DNA of 64,000 nucleotides from positions 62,001 to 126,000 of the forward strand of contig CAJNDS010000202.1 in the NCBI GenBank assembly GCA_905221605.1, given 5' to 3'. Positions 1 through 10,614 of the stretch are shown here, piece after piece; position 1 is the stretch's first letter, and the number at the start of each line of letters is the position of its first letter. This DNA comes from Symbiodinium natans (lineage: Eukaryota > Sar > Dinophyceae > Suessiales > Symbiodiniaceae). The notes under the pieces were generated by a model, which saw only the letters and a program-made list of their open reading frames with translations, made no database searches and was not told the DNA's origin. Made by a program: the position numbers and the translations under genes.

Positions 1-245
1 ATATACACACTTATGTACATATGTATATGTGATTTCATGCACAGGTCGAGCTTTTGGTGTTGGAAAGTTGGGAAGCAGGAGCTGTGGGTTTAGGGTTTAG
101 GGTTAAGGGTTTTGGGGCGAATGGGAGGTGAGTTTGCTGAACTCGTACAACTTCGAAGGATAGGAAAAGCCACCCCGCCAACCCTGCTGCTGTCATGGAG
201 AAGAAGCTCGTTGAGCCACCTGCTGCACGATCCGGGAATCCATTT

Positions 246-372
246 TGGGATGATACCCCATTGACTAACTAACAGGCCTTAATAGGGATTATAGTACCCC
301 CCCCCCCCCCCCCCCCCCCCCCTATTGTAAATCCCTACTAAGGAGCTGTTAGTATAAGGGGGGACCATCCCA
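246..372. mobile_element. Introner-like palindrome, family A, with C-tract
   Basis: Begins TGGGATGATACCCC and ends GGGACCATCCCA, with the family A core (AACAGGCCTTAATAGGG / CTACTAAGGAGCTGTTAGTATAAGGGGG). A run of about 24 C has expanded in its centre. Confidence 0.7.
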
Positions 373-468
373 GGATCCATTGATTTTCCCGACAACCCCA
401 TGACTAGATGCCCTAAACCCCAAACCCTTAAACCCTTAAACCCTTAAACCCTAAACCCTAAACCCTTC

Positions 469-2800
469 CGGTGGGCCTCCCATCCGGCACCACGTGGGCC
501 ACAAGGCCCAGGGGCTCGCAGAGCCGAGAGTAGCTGAGGAAGCCCGCGTGCCTGTTTAGGGTTTAGGTTTAGGGTTTAGGGAGTAGGGTTTTAGATTACA
601 GGCTAGGATGTAGGCTTGTATTTGTTGTTTAAAGGTGGTATTGGGGTTTAGGTTTGAGGCTGCCATGCCTGAAAGACAGGACGTGACGCTCAGTTTGCAG
701 AGTCGCCGCTAGTTCAAGTTTCTGTGCATTGCATTCCCTCAGGGTTCAGTATTTAGAGTTTAGGGTTTAGGGCTCAGTATTTAGGGTTTAGGGTTTAGGC
801 CTCAGAGTTAGGGCTTAGGGCATTTCGGGCTTAGGGGTTAGGGCTCAGTATTTAGGGTTTAGGGTCCCTGGCACGGCCTGTGCCAGCTGTCTTTGTTCGG
901 CTTCGGAAGGCCAAACGCCTCGGCGTTGGTGTGCACCCTGAACATCACAAGCCCGGAGGTTTAGGGTTTAGGGTTTAGGGGTTAGGGCCGGGGTCGTTCT
1001 GGGAAGAAGCCCCCCACCCATAATTATAGAGTCCTCAAAGGAGGGGGGGGGGGGGAGGTTCTTAAGGGGGGGTAAACCCAAGGTACCCCCCCCCCCCCCC
1101 CCCCCATGAACCACCCTCCCTTAAGGACCCTAGAAAAATAAGGAAATAAGGCATGCATCACCCTCAACCCCTAACCCTAAAACCCCTTTTTTTTTGCATC
1201 CATGCCTCTTCGAACACTGCCGGGTATGTAAGAACCCTAAAGCCCCTAAACTCTGAACTCGGAGGCCCGGAGGGCCCTCTCAACAGCGGCCCGTACATCT
1301 CCAAGACGAGCTCCCAACAAGAAACCGCAAGCAGCCCTCAACTCGAGACATCCTGGACACCACCCAAGGTGGCACCTCGCAAAGCTTGAGGTACGGGTTG
1401 AAACCGAGGTCGGTAGTATCGTGGTCCACGACCATCCTCCACAATTCAGGGCCCGATGATGAAAGAAGATGCGCAACCTAAACCCTAAACCCTAAACCCT
1501 AAACCCTAAACCCTAAACCCTAAAGATACCCTCATTATTCTGGTTTAAGGGTCAAGGAGTCTAGGCACCGCATGTTTGGATTTTGTGTGCTTTCCCTTAA
1601 TCTACTACTTGCTCAAGAACCCCCCGAAAACATAACAGACAATAGTCCCTATATCACGCTTATAAAGAAGAATGTTTCTTCGTTTGTTTGGTGGCTCCTA
1701 AGCAAATAATCGTAGTTGTCTGGGCACTGTGCGCCAGGGCTCCTGTCGGCGGCTCGTGGTTTGGGCCTCTTTGTGGGGCCGACAGGGGCCCGCGAGGTGT
1801 AGGATCTCGGAGAGCTTCGCTTGAGAAAGGTGTTTCGGTTTCGAGCTTCGGCTTCCGGGCTTCGGATTTCGGGTTTTGGGGTTTAGGGTTTCGGATTAAG
1901 CGTTTTAGGGCGGGTATTGCATGAAAGCAGGCATGACAGCGTCCTGCCGACGAAATCGGGGTAGGCGCAGCTGGTCAGTCGGGGCACGGCGTCATGGAGG
2001 TTAACCTGGGCATCCACCTAAACCCTAAACCCCCTAAACCCCCTAAACCCCCTAAAGCCCCTAAACCCCCTAAACCCCCTAAACGCCCTAAGCCCTAGGC
2101 CCCAAGCCCAAGAAAAACCAGCAGCTCCCTCATGGTGGGGTTGTCAGGAGCATCTAGGGCTTTAGGGAGTGGAGGCTACAAGAGTGGAGACTCAGGTTGC
2201 GAGGGGGACTCTGAGCAAGACATATTGGCTCACGCACAGCTTTACCCTTAAATGGGGTTTAGGGTTTAAGACGTCCAGGTTCTTGTGCCACCACGTGTGA
2301 AATGGTTTGTATACTAAGATCAGTACAGTCTGTCCAGGAACAAGAAGCATCTCCCCTAAACCTGAAACCCTAAAACCTAAAATTCCCCAAAGCCCCAACA
2401 CCCTAAAACCCCAAAAACCCTCAAACCCCACAACCCTGCAACCCCTAAACCCTAACACGTCAATGTACCAAGGCAGGTCGCCAGGTTCACCCAAACACCC
2501 CAAAAACCCCAAACCGTAAACCGAAAACCGTAAACCCCAAGGATGGCTGGGGCTACTATTCCCGGCAGGCCGCCCTAAACCCTAAACCCTAAACCCTAAA
2601 CCCTAAACCCTAAACCCTAAACCCTAAACCCTAAACCCTAAACCCTAAACCCGAAACCTTCGCGCGCGAATATCCCAGGCAGGTCGCCAGGTTCACAAAG
2701 CGCTTGCGGTCCAGGCCCTGTCGCCGGGCGAAGCGTCGGCCCCTGGCGCAGAGGGCCTCCGCCGCCCCGACGGTGAAGACGCCTGGCGATGGGATGCGGG
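469..2800 (-). CDS. Exon islands of an unrecognised minus-strand gene
   Basis: Short open islands with protein-like composition read on the minus strand: about 2658-2800 (peptide with GVFTVGAAEALCARGRRFAR), 2457-2492, 2270-2354 (LLVPGQTVLILVYKPFH), 2102-2158 (DNPTMRELLVFLGL), 1926-2017 (HDAVPRLTSCAYPDFVG), 1713-1800, 1250-1475 (ELWRMVVDHDTTDLGFNPY, frame changes inside), 868-955 (LVMFRVHTNAEAFGLPKPN), 665-742 and 469-554 (FLSYSRLCEPLGLVAHV). They are separated by telomere-motif blocks and palindromic elements, as in the better supported genes of this window. No family is recognised. The last piece at 119-245 is open on both strands. Grouping into one gene is inference from strand and spacing. 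Confidence 0.35.
1010..1140. repeat. Palindrome with G- and C-runs
   Basis: Arms carry TTCTTAAGGGGGG and CCTCCCTTAAGGACCC. The centre holds G13 and C21 runs. It lies in a gap between minus exon islands. Related words occur near 50434-50480. Confidence 0.4.
1605..1713. mobile_element. Introner-like palindrome, family G
   Basis: Left arm CTACTACTTGCTCAAGAACCC, right arm GGTGGCTCCTAAGCAAATAATCGTAG. Core ATAGTCCCTATA. Related copies lie at 13930, 16388, 38975 and 45043. Confidence 0.65.
2574..2651 (-). repeat. Telomere-motif array (CCCTAAA)n
   Basis: Perfect tandem CCCTAAA on the plus strand, internal to the sequence, ending in AACCCGAAACC. It separates two minus exon islands. Confidence 0.95.
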
Positions 2801-3023
2801 TTAGGGTTTAGGGTTTAGGGTTTAGGGTTTAGGGTTTAGGGTTTAGGGTTTAGGGTTTAGGGTTTAGGGTTTAGGGTTTAGGGTTTATGGTTTAAGGTTT
2901 AGGGTTTAGGGTTTAGGGTTTAGGGTTTAGGGTTTAGGGTTTAGGGTTTAGGGTTTAGGGTTTAGGGTTTAGGGTTTAGGGTTTAGGGTTTAGGGTTTAG
3001 GGTTTAGGGTTTAGGGTTTAGGG
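2799..3023 (+). repeat. Longest telomere-motif array (TTTAGGG)n
   Basis: About 32 tandem TTTAGGG units, nearly perfect, with one degenerate stretch (GGTTTATGGTTTAAGG) near 2883. Followed by GACCTGGGTGTACATGGAAG and, after another short block, the related GACCTGGATGTATATCGAAG. Confidence 0.97.
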
Positions 3024-3183
3024 TGACCTGGGTGTACATGGAAGAAGTGTAGGCATGGGGACTAGGGTTTAGGGTTTAAGGCGACCTGGATGTATATCGA
3101 AGCTTGTAGGCCAAAAAACACAACCTCGACATAGCCAAGCCATATCAAGCTTGAATAGATCGAGAAACATACCGAGAGATCAC

Positions 3184-3220
<37 letters not shown>

Positions 3221-3515
3221 TGTGAACCCTAAACCCTAAACCCTAAACCCTAAACCCTAAACCCAACTGCAGGCAATGCGTGACTGGACAGATCGACTCA
3301 ACTCTGAGTATGAATGTACAGGTCGCATCTTGCCGAGCAAGAATGGGTACACGCGTGGCGTGTGCATGATATATGTATATACGTATGTATGCATGTATGT
3401 ATGTGTATATATATATATATGTATTTACTTATTTATAAATATGAGAAAACAATATCCAACAAATACAAAATATCGAGCAGAACAGATAAGACATACAATG
3501 TGACATATATATATA
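3024..3515. other. Gene-poor stretch with GA and TA microsatellites
   Basis: Holds a (GA)n tract at about 3183-3221, a short CCCTAAA array at 3227-3264 and TA/TG-rich microsatellites at 3368-3430. A plus ORF starting at 3276 is possible, but nothing supports it beyond openness. Confidence 0.5.
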
Positions 3516-3516
3516 T

Positions 3517-3610
3517 GCAGCGTAAAACATGCTTTGCTCTTCCGTCGTTGTTGAACCGGAGTCTTTTTGGGCTGGAGTTTGGTCGGGCTCCAAGCCGCAA
3601 TGTCAGGCTG
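3517..3610 (-). CDS. Possible exon, basic peptide
   Basis: Open minus frame coding for a Lys/Arg-rich peptide (DIAAWSPTKLQPKKTPVQQR). It abuts the perfect palindrome at 3616-3728, which would be the adjoining intron. No family recognised. Confidence 0.3.
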
Positions 3611-3615
3611 TTAGG

Positions 3616-3728
3616 CTTACTGGTGCTTAAGGGAGAGTGGAAGAGTGAAACCCTATAGTAGTCCCTATATAGTCCCTTTATAAGAGTCACTATATTCACT
3701 GTTCCACTCTCCCTTAAGCACCAGTAAG
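3616..3728. mobile_element. Palindromic element with perfect 27-bp TIRs
   Basis: CTTACTGGTGCTTAAGGGAG... at the left is matched exactly by its reverse complement ending at 3728, for 27 bases. The internal loop is A/T-rich (CCCTATAGTAGTCCCTATATAG). It is probably a recent member of an introner-like family seen only once here. Confidence 0.85.
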
Positions 3729-3794
3729 TAGGTTCGTCGGTCAGGAACGAGGATTTAGGGTTTAGGGTTTAGGGGCTCAATATAACTTGAACAA

Positions 3795-3935
3795 ATACTT
3801 GGCTCGGCTACATCTTACTGCGCCCAGGCTAGCTGCCCTCTACGGCACGACACTTCCGCAAAGCTGTGCCGGAGTACCCGAGAGTCGCTCGACGGGCAAC
3901 TCCCCGCGAAGAACGAGGATCCTTGGAAGCTGGTT
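3795..3935 (-). CDS. Possible exon, Arg/Ser-rich
   Basis: The minus frame reads PASKDPRSSRGVARRATLG and onward to a stop. Flanked by telomere-motif blocks on both sides. Not recognised. Confidence 0.25.
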
Positions 3936-4025
3936 CGGTCTAGGGTCTAGGGTCTAGGGTCTAGGGTTTAGGGTTTAGGGTTTAGGGTTTAGGGTTTAGG
4001 GTTTAGGGTTCAGGGTTCAGGGTTT

Positions 4026-6403
4026 AAGAGGATGGTCTCCGCACTGAGGTGGCCTTTGCGGTAAGATGTTCCTTTTTTTCTCGCCTGAACTGAAAACGTG
4101 GTTGAAAAGTGAGAAGCTGTCCTTGGCATCCCAACAACCCGACAGAAACTCGGAGAATTTTGCGGGTGCCACCTGGGCACAGCGCAAGCAGCTCAGCGGC
4201 CGAACCGCCCAAGGAGTGACCAGCCTCTGCTGTGAGACTCAGGTCTCTCATGATTCCGTACCTACCCAGACCTCTGAAAAGGACTTTAAAATGTTTTGGA
4301 CAGTAGATCCCCTTCAGGGTTCATGAGAATGACCCAATAGTGGTATAAGGTGCTTTGGGGGTCCTACCTCAGGGACCCTAAAAGGGTTTATGGCTCATAT
4401 ACCTTGATAGGAATTATAAGATTATAGGGCATATGACCCCAATTTTAGGGTTCATTTCGTCTCTCAGGTACTTTTGGACCTCCCACCAGGGGGTCCTACA
4501 AAACCCTAAACCGTAAACCCTAAACCCTACTCTGGGTACAACTCCCGGGGGCGCGGCGAAGACGATGGGGCGGCCGGAGGCCAGGGCGTCAGCCAGCACG
4601 GCGCGGAGCTGGACGTCCTGGGCCTGGGCTACGATTATGTTTTTCCGTATGCAGAAGTAATTACAAATCAATACGTATAAAGATACATAAATAAAGATGG
4701 ATATATGTGTATATATATATAGGGGGATAAAGTGGTGCGTATCATGTGACGCGAAGTGCCCAGGTAGCCGGCAGTACAGCTTTCAGGCACAACAGTTTGG
4801 ACAAAAGGAGGACAACTGTACCGGAATATGCCAACAAAGGTGACACCTTCGCCGGCGAGCCCTGAAGCTTCGATCCTCTTATAAGGAAGTGAGGTGGCTT
4901 GTGCAGTCACCGGAGGCCCACCAACCATGAAACCTTTTCCAGGAAGGCCTTGAGCCTTGAGCTTCAAACATGCCACGTCCCCCCCACATATCCTTGCTAC
5001 TGTTGCCAACCACCTGTGGCTTGGCCCACTCCCACTAGCCAAGCTTACAATTGGCTGCGCAAGGCCCATGTCACTGGTCGCTACATGAGGGGGTTGGGGG
5101 GGGGGGGGGTTCGAAGCCGCAAAAGGCTTCCTGGGCAAGGTTTCGCAGTCGGCCTTGAGTCGCACAACTTGAAGTCATAAGCTGTGGGTCTATAAGATAA
5201 GATCATATTCAGGAGCTTTCAGGAATTCATTTACCATTGCAGGAAGCACTAAAGCCTGTGTTTCATCGGACCCAGGGTGTTGGCCTTAACCCTGAGTTCT
5301 AACCACCGGACAAAAATTCGGAATCAGCAGCAAAACGCTCCCTTCCTAAACCCTAAAACCCTACACCCTAAACTTTAAATCCTTGTCGTTGGGTTTTAGG
5401 GACGGGGTGGGGATGTTCCAAATGGTAGTTATCAGTACTACCTTTTTTTGTGGGTTCAGGGCTTAGGGCGTTTGGTGTGTTGTGAGAGCTTGAGAAAACA
5501 AGGCACGGTGACGAAGCCTCCAAACCGCCGACACCATTTCAAAAAGTGTATAGCAGGGGAGTGCAGGACAATAGGGTGCCGGATCGTCTTTGCTTTGAGG
5601 GTCTTCTGTTTGTTCTAAGGCAAAAACAGGTGAATATACAGTGAATTACACTAGATAGAGGCAGCTTCCTAATCATGCCTTAAGGACGACATGAACCATA
5701 AAATTGGGGTCATATACCCTATAGTATTACAATTCTTATTAAGGTATATGAGCCATAAACCCTTTTAGGGTTCATTTGGTCCCCAAGGTGGTAGTTGAAC
5801 CTCAAGCTTCTGAACGGAAGCCTTTAAAACGCACCCCCCCCTCGAAGCCCGAGTGCCAACGCTTCGGCTGCGCGGTAGAATCCCCGGTGCCTGGAATCTG
5901 GGTTTAGGGTTTAGGGTTTAGGGTTTGGGGTTTAGGGTTTAGGGTGAGCGTACTTGTTTGGTTTTGCGGTTCTTGGATTGATTCTTGAACCTGCAGAAGG
6001 ACCCAATTGCATTTAGCCCTTGTTGCACCACAAAAGCCGGGTCTTTCGCTGAGGTGCGCGTCCGCAAGCTTTTGGGGCTTCCTAGGCTTTACTTTCCAGT
6101 TTGTAGTACGGAACTCGGGAATTAGGGATCCTATGTCTTTGCCATAGATGCCTTTGAGGGAAAGAGCCCAATTCCCAAATTCCCTACTAAGAGCTTCTGG
6201 GCCTGGGCACTTTGTCGGCAGTTTGCCCAAGGTTGCCTTGGGGAACTTGGGGACATTTATGTTGCCCAGAATCCTTAAAGAAGTGATCCTACGGGGATAG
6301 ACGCACCAAATTCCCTCCTTCCCTATTGGGATCAAGCTGCGGAAGTCTGTGGCAAGGCTGGTGGTGAGATTGAGGAGTTGGAGCCAATATCACATCCCTG
6401 AAC
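4026..6403 (+). CDS. Multi-exon plus-strand gene, unrecognised product
   Basis: Candidate exons: 4026-4052 (EDGLRTEVAFA followed by GTAAGATG, a canonical donor), about 4080-4290 (LKTWLKSEKLSLASQQPDRN), 5494-5630 (FQKVYSRGVQDNRVPDR, ending at GTGAAT), 5788-5901 (VVVEPQASERKPLKRTPPSK), about 6016-6140 and 6338-6403 (CGKAGGEIEELEPISHP then a stop). Introns contain element K/F at 4285-4462, the long palindrome at 4928-5146, element F at 5682-5789 and telomere-motif blocks. No domain is recognised. The middle part is Pro/Lys-rich. The donors at 4053 and 5631 are the best support for the strand. Confidence 0.4.
4285..4462. mobile_element. Adjoining introner-like elements K and F
   Basis: The left part (GACCCAATAGTGGTATAAGGTGC...GGGGGTCCTACC) matches 22875-22989 and, inverted, 37877-37950. 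The right part (CCCTAAAAGGGTTTATGGCTCATATACC ... CATATGACCCCAATTTTAGGGTTCATTT) is family F. Confidence 0.65.
4532..4645 (-). CDS. Probable exon, minus strand
   Basis: Reads IIVAQAQDVQLRAVLADAL and ASGRPIVFAAPPGVVP without a stop, a strongly protein-like segment on the opposite strand to the surrounding plus gene. Flanked by a telomere-like block (4501-4530) and a TA microsatellite. Product unknown. Confidence 0.4.
4928..5146. mobile_element. Long palindromic element (about 220 bp)
   Basis: Imperfect terminal inverted repeats: GAAACCTTTTCCAGGAAGGCC at the left and GGCTTCCTGGGCAAGGTTTCG at the right, with a G14 run inside. The open minus frame across it is therefore probably not a gene. Confidence 0.5.
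5682..5789. mobile_element. Introner-like palindrome, family F
   Basis: TAAGGACGACATGAACC at the left and GGTTCATTTGGTCC at the right. Internal GGGGTCATATACCC / GGTATATGAGCC. It lies between two plus-strand exons (5494-5630 and 5788-5901), as expected for an intron. Confidence 0.75.
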
Positions 6404-6514
6404 ACTTAGGTTGGCCTTGTTTGAAGGCTCTGCAAAGTAGTCCGAAAGCATGATGCCCTTAGGGGTTTCGGGTGTAAGTAGGGCTTTTGCCCCCGCCCCC
6501 CCCCCCCCCCCCCC

Positions 6515-6900
6515 CCAGCGAACATGTAACAAATGTCCCACAAAGCCTACCTGGAAATTCATCCTCTACGCCACCGAATACAGGAACCTTAATACATTGA
6601 ACAGGGTGTTGGGGGGGTTACTAGAGTATGAGTATCATAGGGACCATATTCAGGGAATACCAGTACTAATTCTTCCGACCCCTGTATATTAAAGTGTGGG
6701 ACCATATAAGGGAACGCTAGCAATTCTTCCGACCTCCTCTTACAAAGCCGAGGAGCGCCAGGGTAGGATGCTGCGTCTTGCAGTGCTGGGGCTCAAAGGG
6801 GATGGGCTCCTGGGCTCTTCGACTGTCTTGAGTTGCTACGATTGTGCTCATTCTAACTCGCATTATTGCTTTCTTGATCATTACTATTAAGTATTTCTAA
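6515..6900 (+). CDS. Weak exon islands after poly-C
   Basis: Two open plus segments (CNKCPTKPTWKFILYATEYR at about 6520-6610; a Leu-rich one at 6740-6890 with a stop). Between them lies a duplicated element fragment (GGGACCATAT..CTAATTCTTCCGACC at 6637 and GGGACCATAT..GCAATTCTTCCGACC at 6700), also found at 42273-42360. Coding status is uncertain. Confidence 0.2.
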
Positions 6901-7002
6901 TACATATTATATATATATATAATATGTATTTGCAAAAAGTGTGTGGGACTTTGGGAAGTACAGGATGGACACACAGGGGTAGAAAGGGGGTCTTAAGGAC
7001 TC

Positions 7003-9270
7003 TCAGGGCTGCGTGCCAAAGCCCACAGATTCCTCAAACCCGGCAAAGGACAACCACAAATCCGGCTGTATAGGTGCGCCCAAATGCTTGAGAGTTCTAG
7101 GCATAGGGCTTTCGTCCGGTGAAGTCAACTGGCTTGCGATAGCTTGTACGTACTTCTGTGACATGTCACGCGTCAGCTCTCCACTCATGTTCTCGTGTTG
7201 AGAGCAACAAGAAGGACCCAGGGGTGAAAAGAAGACTCTAAACCCACTGTGGCTGTGGGATGCAATCCCAGGGTACCAAGAGATCACCCTGATACCCTCA
7301 CACATATGGGTATTTACCAAAATCGGGGGACCCCTTGTATACCCCAAATAGAAAAGAATCCCTTCAAAGGGACCCCCAAAAAGGGTACCCCCTATTTTCG
7401 GAAACGTCCATATTAAAACCTGGTAAAAAGCAGCGGCCATGCGTGCAAAGCTGCGAAATCGAGATTGAAAGACCAGTCAGAGGCATTCCAGCTGCCGCGG
7501 ATTGTGAACCTCGGCTTGGCCACGCAGGGTTTAGGGTTTAGGGTTTAGGGTTTAGGGTTTAGGGCTTAGGGTTGAATTACCATGACAAGGAAATAACAAA
7601 AACTACGCTGGCATCATAGGGATATGCCATATGCATCCATATGCAACATGAGGTTTCCTTGTTCTGGTATCTTCTGTTCAGTTCCTGAACGGCATTCAGG
7701 CGCCTAAGGGTCTGAGGCAGGTTGTTTGCTGGGCCCTGTTAGTTTAGAGCTTAATGGGAGGGTGTCGGGATCCAGTTCCTAGACCAGGAATAAAAGGGTG
7801 CCCTTTTTGGCTTTAATGGGTTTTTAAGGGAACCTAAACCCTCAAAAAAAGGGAATAAGGGCCTACTCCGGGTCCCAGGTCGGTTGCTGCGCGGCGTTTG
7901 CCTTTTGCTTGTTGTCTCTATTTACCTACAGTTTAGTAGTAGCTACCTCTTAAATGAATAATTAGGTACAAACCATAAAAACCGTAGGAAAGAGAGATGT
8001 CCAGCTTTGCCTGTGTTAAAGTCATTGACACCCTAAACCCTAAACCCTAAACCTAAGGACTGCTGCACTGCACCCTAACCCTGTTGCCTTTTAGTCATTG
8101 ACGAGGGGCACGCGAGTCAGCTGCCCACGAACTTGGCAGTCCTGTGATGCAACAAGCTGGCAGGTCTTTCATTGATGAGGTTCGGGTGAACCCTAAACCC
8201 TAAACCCTCGACCCTAGACCCTAGACCCTAAACCCTAAACCCTCCAGTTTCTGGCGAAGGCGTGTGGCTCACAATACACCAGACCTCAGGAACAACAAAG
8301 CATGATTCCAAAGAGGCCCTTTTTATTCCCTAGCTTCCTGTTTTTGTATCAGGGCTGTTCCCTAAACCCGAAGCCCTAAACCCTAAACCCTAAACCCTAG
8401 AAGCCCTAAACTTCCCAAACCCTATAATCCTTACCGACCCTCGACCCTGAACCCGAAAATCCTTTTCGAAAGTGTCGCGGGACTCGAAGTCAGGAGCCTC
8501 TCAACCCCCCAACAAGCTGCGAAAAGAAAGACGGGTTTAGTGTTCAGGGTTGAGGGTTTTAGCTGGCGCACCCAGGACTCTTTAGTTCTATAGTTTTGAT
8601 TTGTGCCCACGTCGAGGTCAGAAACAGCCACGAGAAAACACAAAACAGAGCCACGGTTTAGGGTTTAGGGTTTAGGGCGTCCTGTCGTGACCCGTGTAAG
8701 CAAGGCGCCGGGCCTGAAATCATCCCAAGTCTTTGAGGCCTGGTGCACTGATCGCATCCTCCTTTTATAGGAACTCCCAAATAAAGGAAATAAACCCTAA
8801 ACCCTAAACCCTAAACCCTAAACCCCAAACCCTAAACCCTCCCCCCCCCCCCCCCCCCAAAAAAAAAAAAAAAAAAAAAAACAAGCACGTGATAGGGCCA
8901 GGGACGCACGCGAACCAAGCCAAAGTCGAGAGATCGGCAGTGTTGCCCTCCTCTTTAGGGTTCAGGGTTCAGCGGGGGTTCAGGGTTCAGGGCTTAGGGT
9001 TTAGGGTCCAGGGTTTGGGGTTCAGGGTTCAGGGTTAGGGGTGGGGCGAAGGTTTGGGCTTGGGAGCCGCGGTTTAGGTAGTGTCCAGGGTTTAGCGAAG
9101 GTTGGGTTTGGGTTTCGATGCGCTTGGGTAGACTTCAATCGTCGGACATTTCCCGTGCGCTCACACAACAGAGGGGAATGAGGCGGGGCCGTCTCTCTGT
9201 GTGCTGCGAAAAAAAGAAGCAACAAAAAAGAACTCTCTGATGATGGTGCCCCCTTCTGGCTTTCCATATT
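7003..9270 (-). CDS. Multi-exon minus gene, unrecognised, with stop
   Basis: The terminal exon 7003-7300 ends at a TGA (peptide with MSGELTRDMSQKYVQAIASQ). Next upstream 7413-7525 reads KPRFTIRGSWNASDWSFNLD; between them lies exactly one family E palindrome (7304-7414). Then come 7579-7735 (LPQTLRRLNAVQELNRRYQN), 7980-8030 (DFNTGKAGHLSF), 8108-8190, 8455-8652, 8676-8757 (CDQCTRPQRLGM), 8886-8954 (EEGNTADLSTLAWFACVPG) and 9117-9270. Introns consist of element D (7775-7880), telomere-motif blocks and a C19A23 tract. No known domain. Confidence 0.45.
7304..7414. mobile_element. Introner-like palindrome, family E, likely intron
   Basis: Ends ATATGGGTATTTACCAAAATCGG and CCTATTTTCGGAAACGTCCATAT are inverted repeats. 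The element separates two strong minus-strand exons. Confidence 0.75.
7527..7572 (+). repeat. Telomere-motif block
   Basis: Six TTTAGGG units, last ones GGCTTAGGG. It lies between exons of the minus gene at 7003-9270. Confidence 0.9.
7775..7880. mobile_element. Introner-like palindrome, family D
   Basis: TTCCTAGACCAGGAATAAAAGGGTGCCC at the left, AAAAAGGGAATAAGGGCCTACTCCGGGTCCCAGG at the right. The interior carries AACCTAAACCCTCAAAAAAAGGG, which resembles one telomere unit. Confidence 0.75.
8791..8881. repeat. Telomere block followed by C19 A23
   Basis: CCCTAAA units run directly into C19 and then A23. It lies between minus exons 8676-8757 and 8886-8954. The same C-run/A-run pair occurs at 18842, 51048 and 52601. 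Confidence 0.9.
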
Positions 9271-9585
9271 GAAGCGACGCTTTAACCCTACTTATCTCCA
9301 ACCGAAAGCTCATTTTGTTTCTTACGCTCCGAAAGAAAGCCTAAGGCCTTAGGCGTTTCAGCCCGGGCGTCTCGGGACTTGAACTTCCAAAACATCAGAC
9401 CAAGCTGGCAGATTGTTCAATCCTGATATCGACGGCTCAGGAACATCTCTTAGTTCCTCTCAACTACTCGAAATCAAGGCAAGCTGTTCATCCAGAGGGT
9501 GTCTGGCTTAAGCCGACTAAGGTGCGGTAAAGACAAGTATGAAGATGCGGAGAAAACCGTAGAGACAACAACATGAAACACAAGA

Positions 9586-9921
9586 GGTTGCCTGATGCAA
9601 GCTTTTGATTTGGGATTCCGAACAGCGCTGGTTCTGACAAGGCTCATCCACGCGTGTGACCACCTGTGCATCGAAGGTGAGTCCCTTCCTTGACAAGAAG
9701 GACACGGTTTAGGGGTTTAGGGTTTAGGACGCCGTGTGGGGATTTGAGGATGTCCAGGATTGTGGGGGTTCATGTGGGGGTTTCCGAAAATAGGGGTACC
9801 TTTTTTCGGGGGGTCCTTCTTGGGGATTCTCTATGCTAAATGGGGAATAAAAAGGGGTACCCCAAGTTTGGGAAATCTTCTTGCTGTCAGGCTTCCGGGC
9901 GCGGTGCGGTTCTGGATTTCT
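9586..9921 (+). CDS. Plus-strand exons with canonical donor
   Basis: About 9586-9676 reads MQAFDLGFRTALVLTRLIHA and CDHLCIEG and ends GAAG|GTGAGT, a canonical 5' splice site. Short continuations are 9731-9763 (AVWGFEDVQDC) and 9879-9921 (LAVRLPGAVRFWIS), the latter two flanking a family E palindrome. Product unknown. Confidence 0.4.
9768..9878. mobile_element. Introner-like palindrome, family E
   Basis: GGGGGTTTCCGAAAATAGGGGTACC and AAAAGGGGTACCCCAAGTTTGGGAAATC form the inverted ends. Confidence 0.75.
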
Positions 9922-9957
9922 CCCCTAAACCCGAATGAAACCCTGAACCCTAAACCA

Positions 9958-10237
9958 GTGTCGCCCTGAGCCGAGACGCATATCCAAATTCCCATCCGCA
10001 TCGAGGCAGTAGGAGCAGCGGGAAAGTTCACACGCCTGCAGCAAAGTGTCCAGGTCCTCGCGAGTGGCAAAAGGGTTTAGGGTTTAAGGGAGGCACGCAG
10101 CAAACCATCTAAGCGCGGCTTTTGTATGCTTCTCAGACGTTTCGTGCACAGGCACTGTTTGCGACGGGACGGGCGGCGGACCAACAAACTTCGAAACTGC
10201 AGCACTAGAGGAAAGATTTCTTCCTCAGACCGTATGA
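9958..10237 (-). CDS. Exon pair, minus strand
   Basis: 10092-10237 (EEEIFPLVLQFRSLLVRRPS, then a basic tail) and 9958-10071 (ATREDLDTLLQACELSRCSY, CLDADGNLDMRLG) are separated by a very short telomere-like stretch. Cys/Asp-rich, but no EF-hand or zinc-finger spacing that I would trust. Confidence 0.45.
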
Positions 10238-10318
10238 GCCCTAAACCCTAAACCCTAAACCCTGAACCCTGAACCCTGAACCCTAAACCCTAAACCCTAA
10301 ACCCGAGCCGCCCACACC

Positions 10319-10530
10319 TTACAGGGGATACGGTAGCGCAGGGTATTCTTGTATCTGGCGACTACACCCGACCCAAAACCAACTCCGAGGGTGAATGACA
10401 TGGTCGCCTTCCCTCATGTGAGGCGCAAGTAGGGACCCTATGGGACCGTATAGGCACAAGTATACTCGAAAGTCATACCAATACTTCCCCAGCGAGCTCG
10501 TAGTGAGTGCCTCGCAGTGTGCACTGCGCA
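10319..10530 (-). CDS. Open island, strand uncertain
   Basis: The minus frame is open for about 70 codons (KYWYDFRVYLCLYGPIGSLL), but the plus strand also reads well (AQGILVSGDYTRPKTNSEGE). No repeats inside. Status unresolved. Confidence 0.2.
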
Positions 10531-10614
10531 CGTGTAACGATTGAGGTTCGGGTAGGGGCTACATTACAAGGCTTTCCGAGTGCATATGTCGACCGGACAG
10601 CTGGAGTCTGGAAC

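Noticed and set aside
4668-5165. 165-codon minus ORF as a gene
   Set aside because: Most of it spans the long palindrome at 4928-5146 and a TA microsatellite, so it is probably element sequence.
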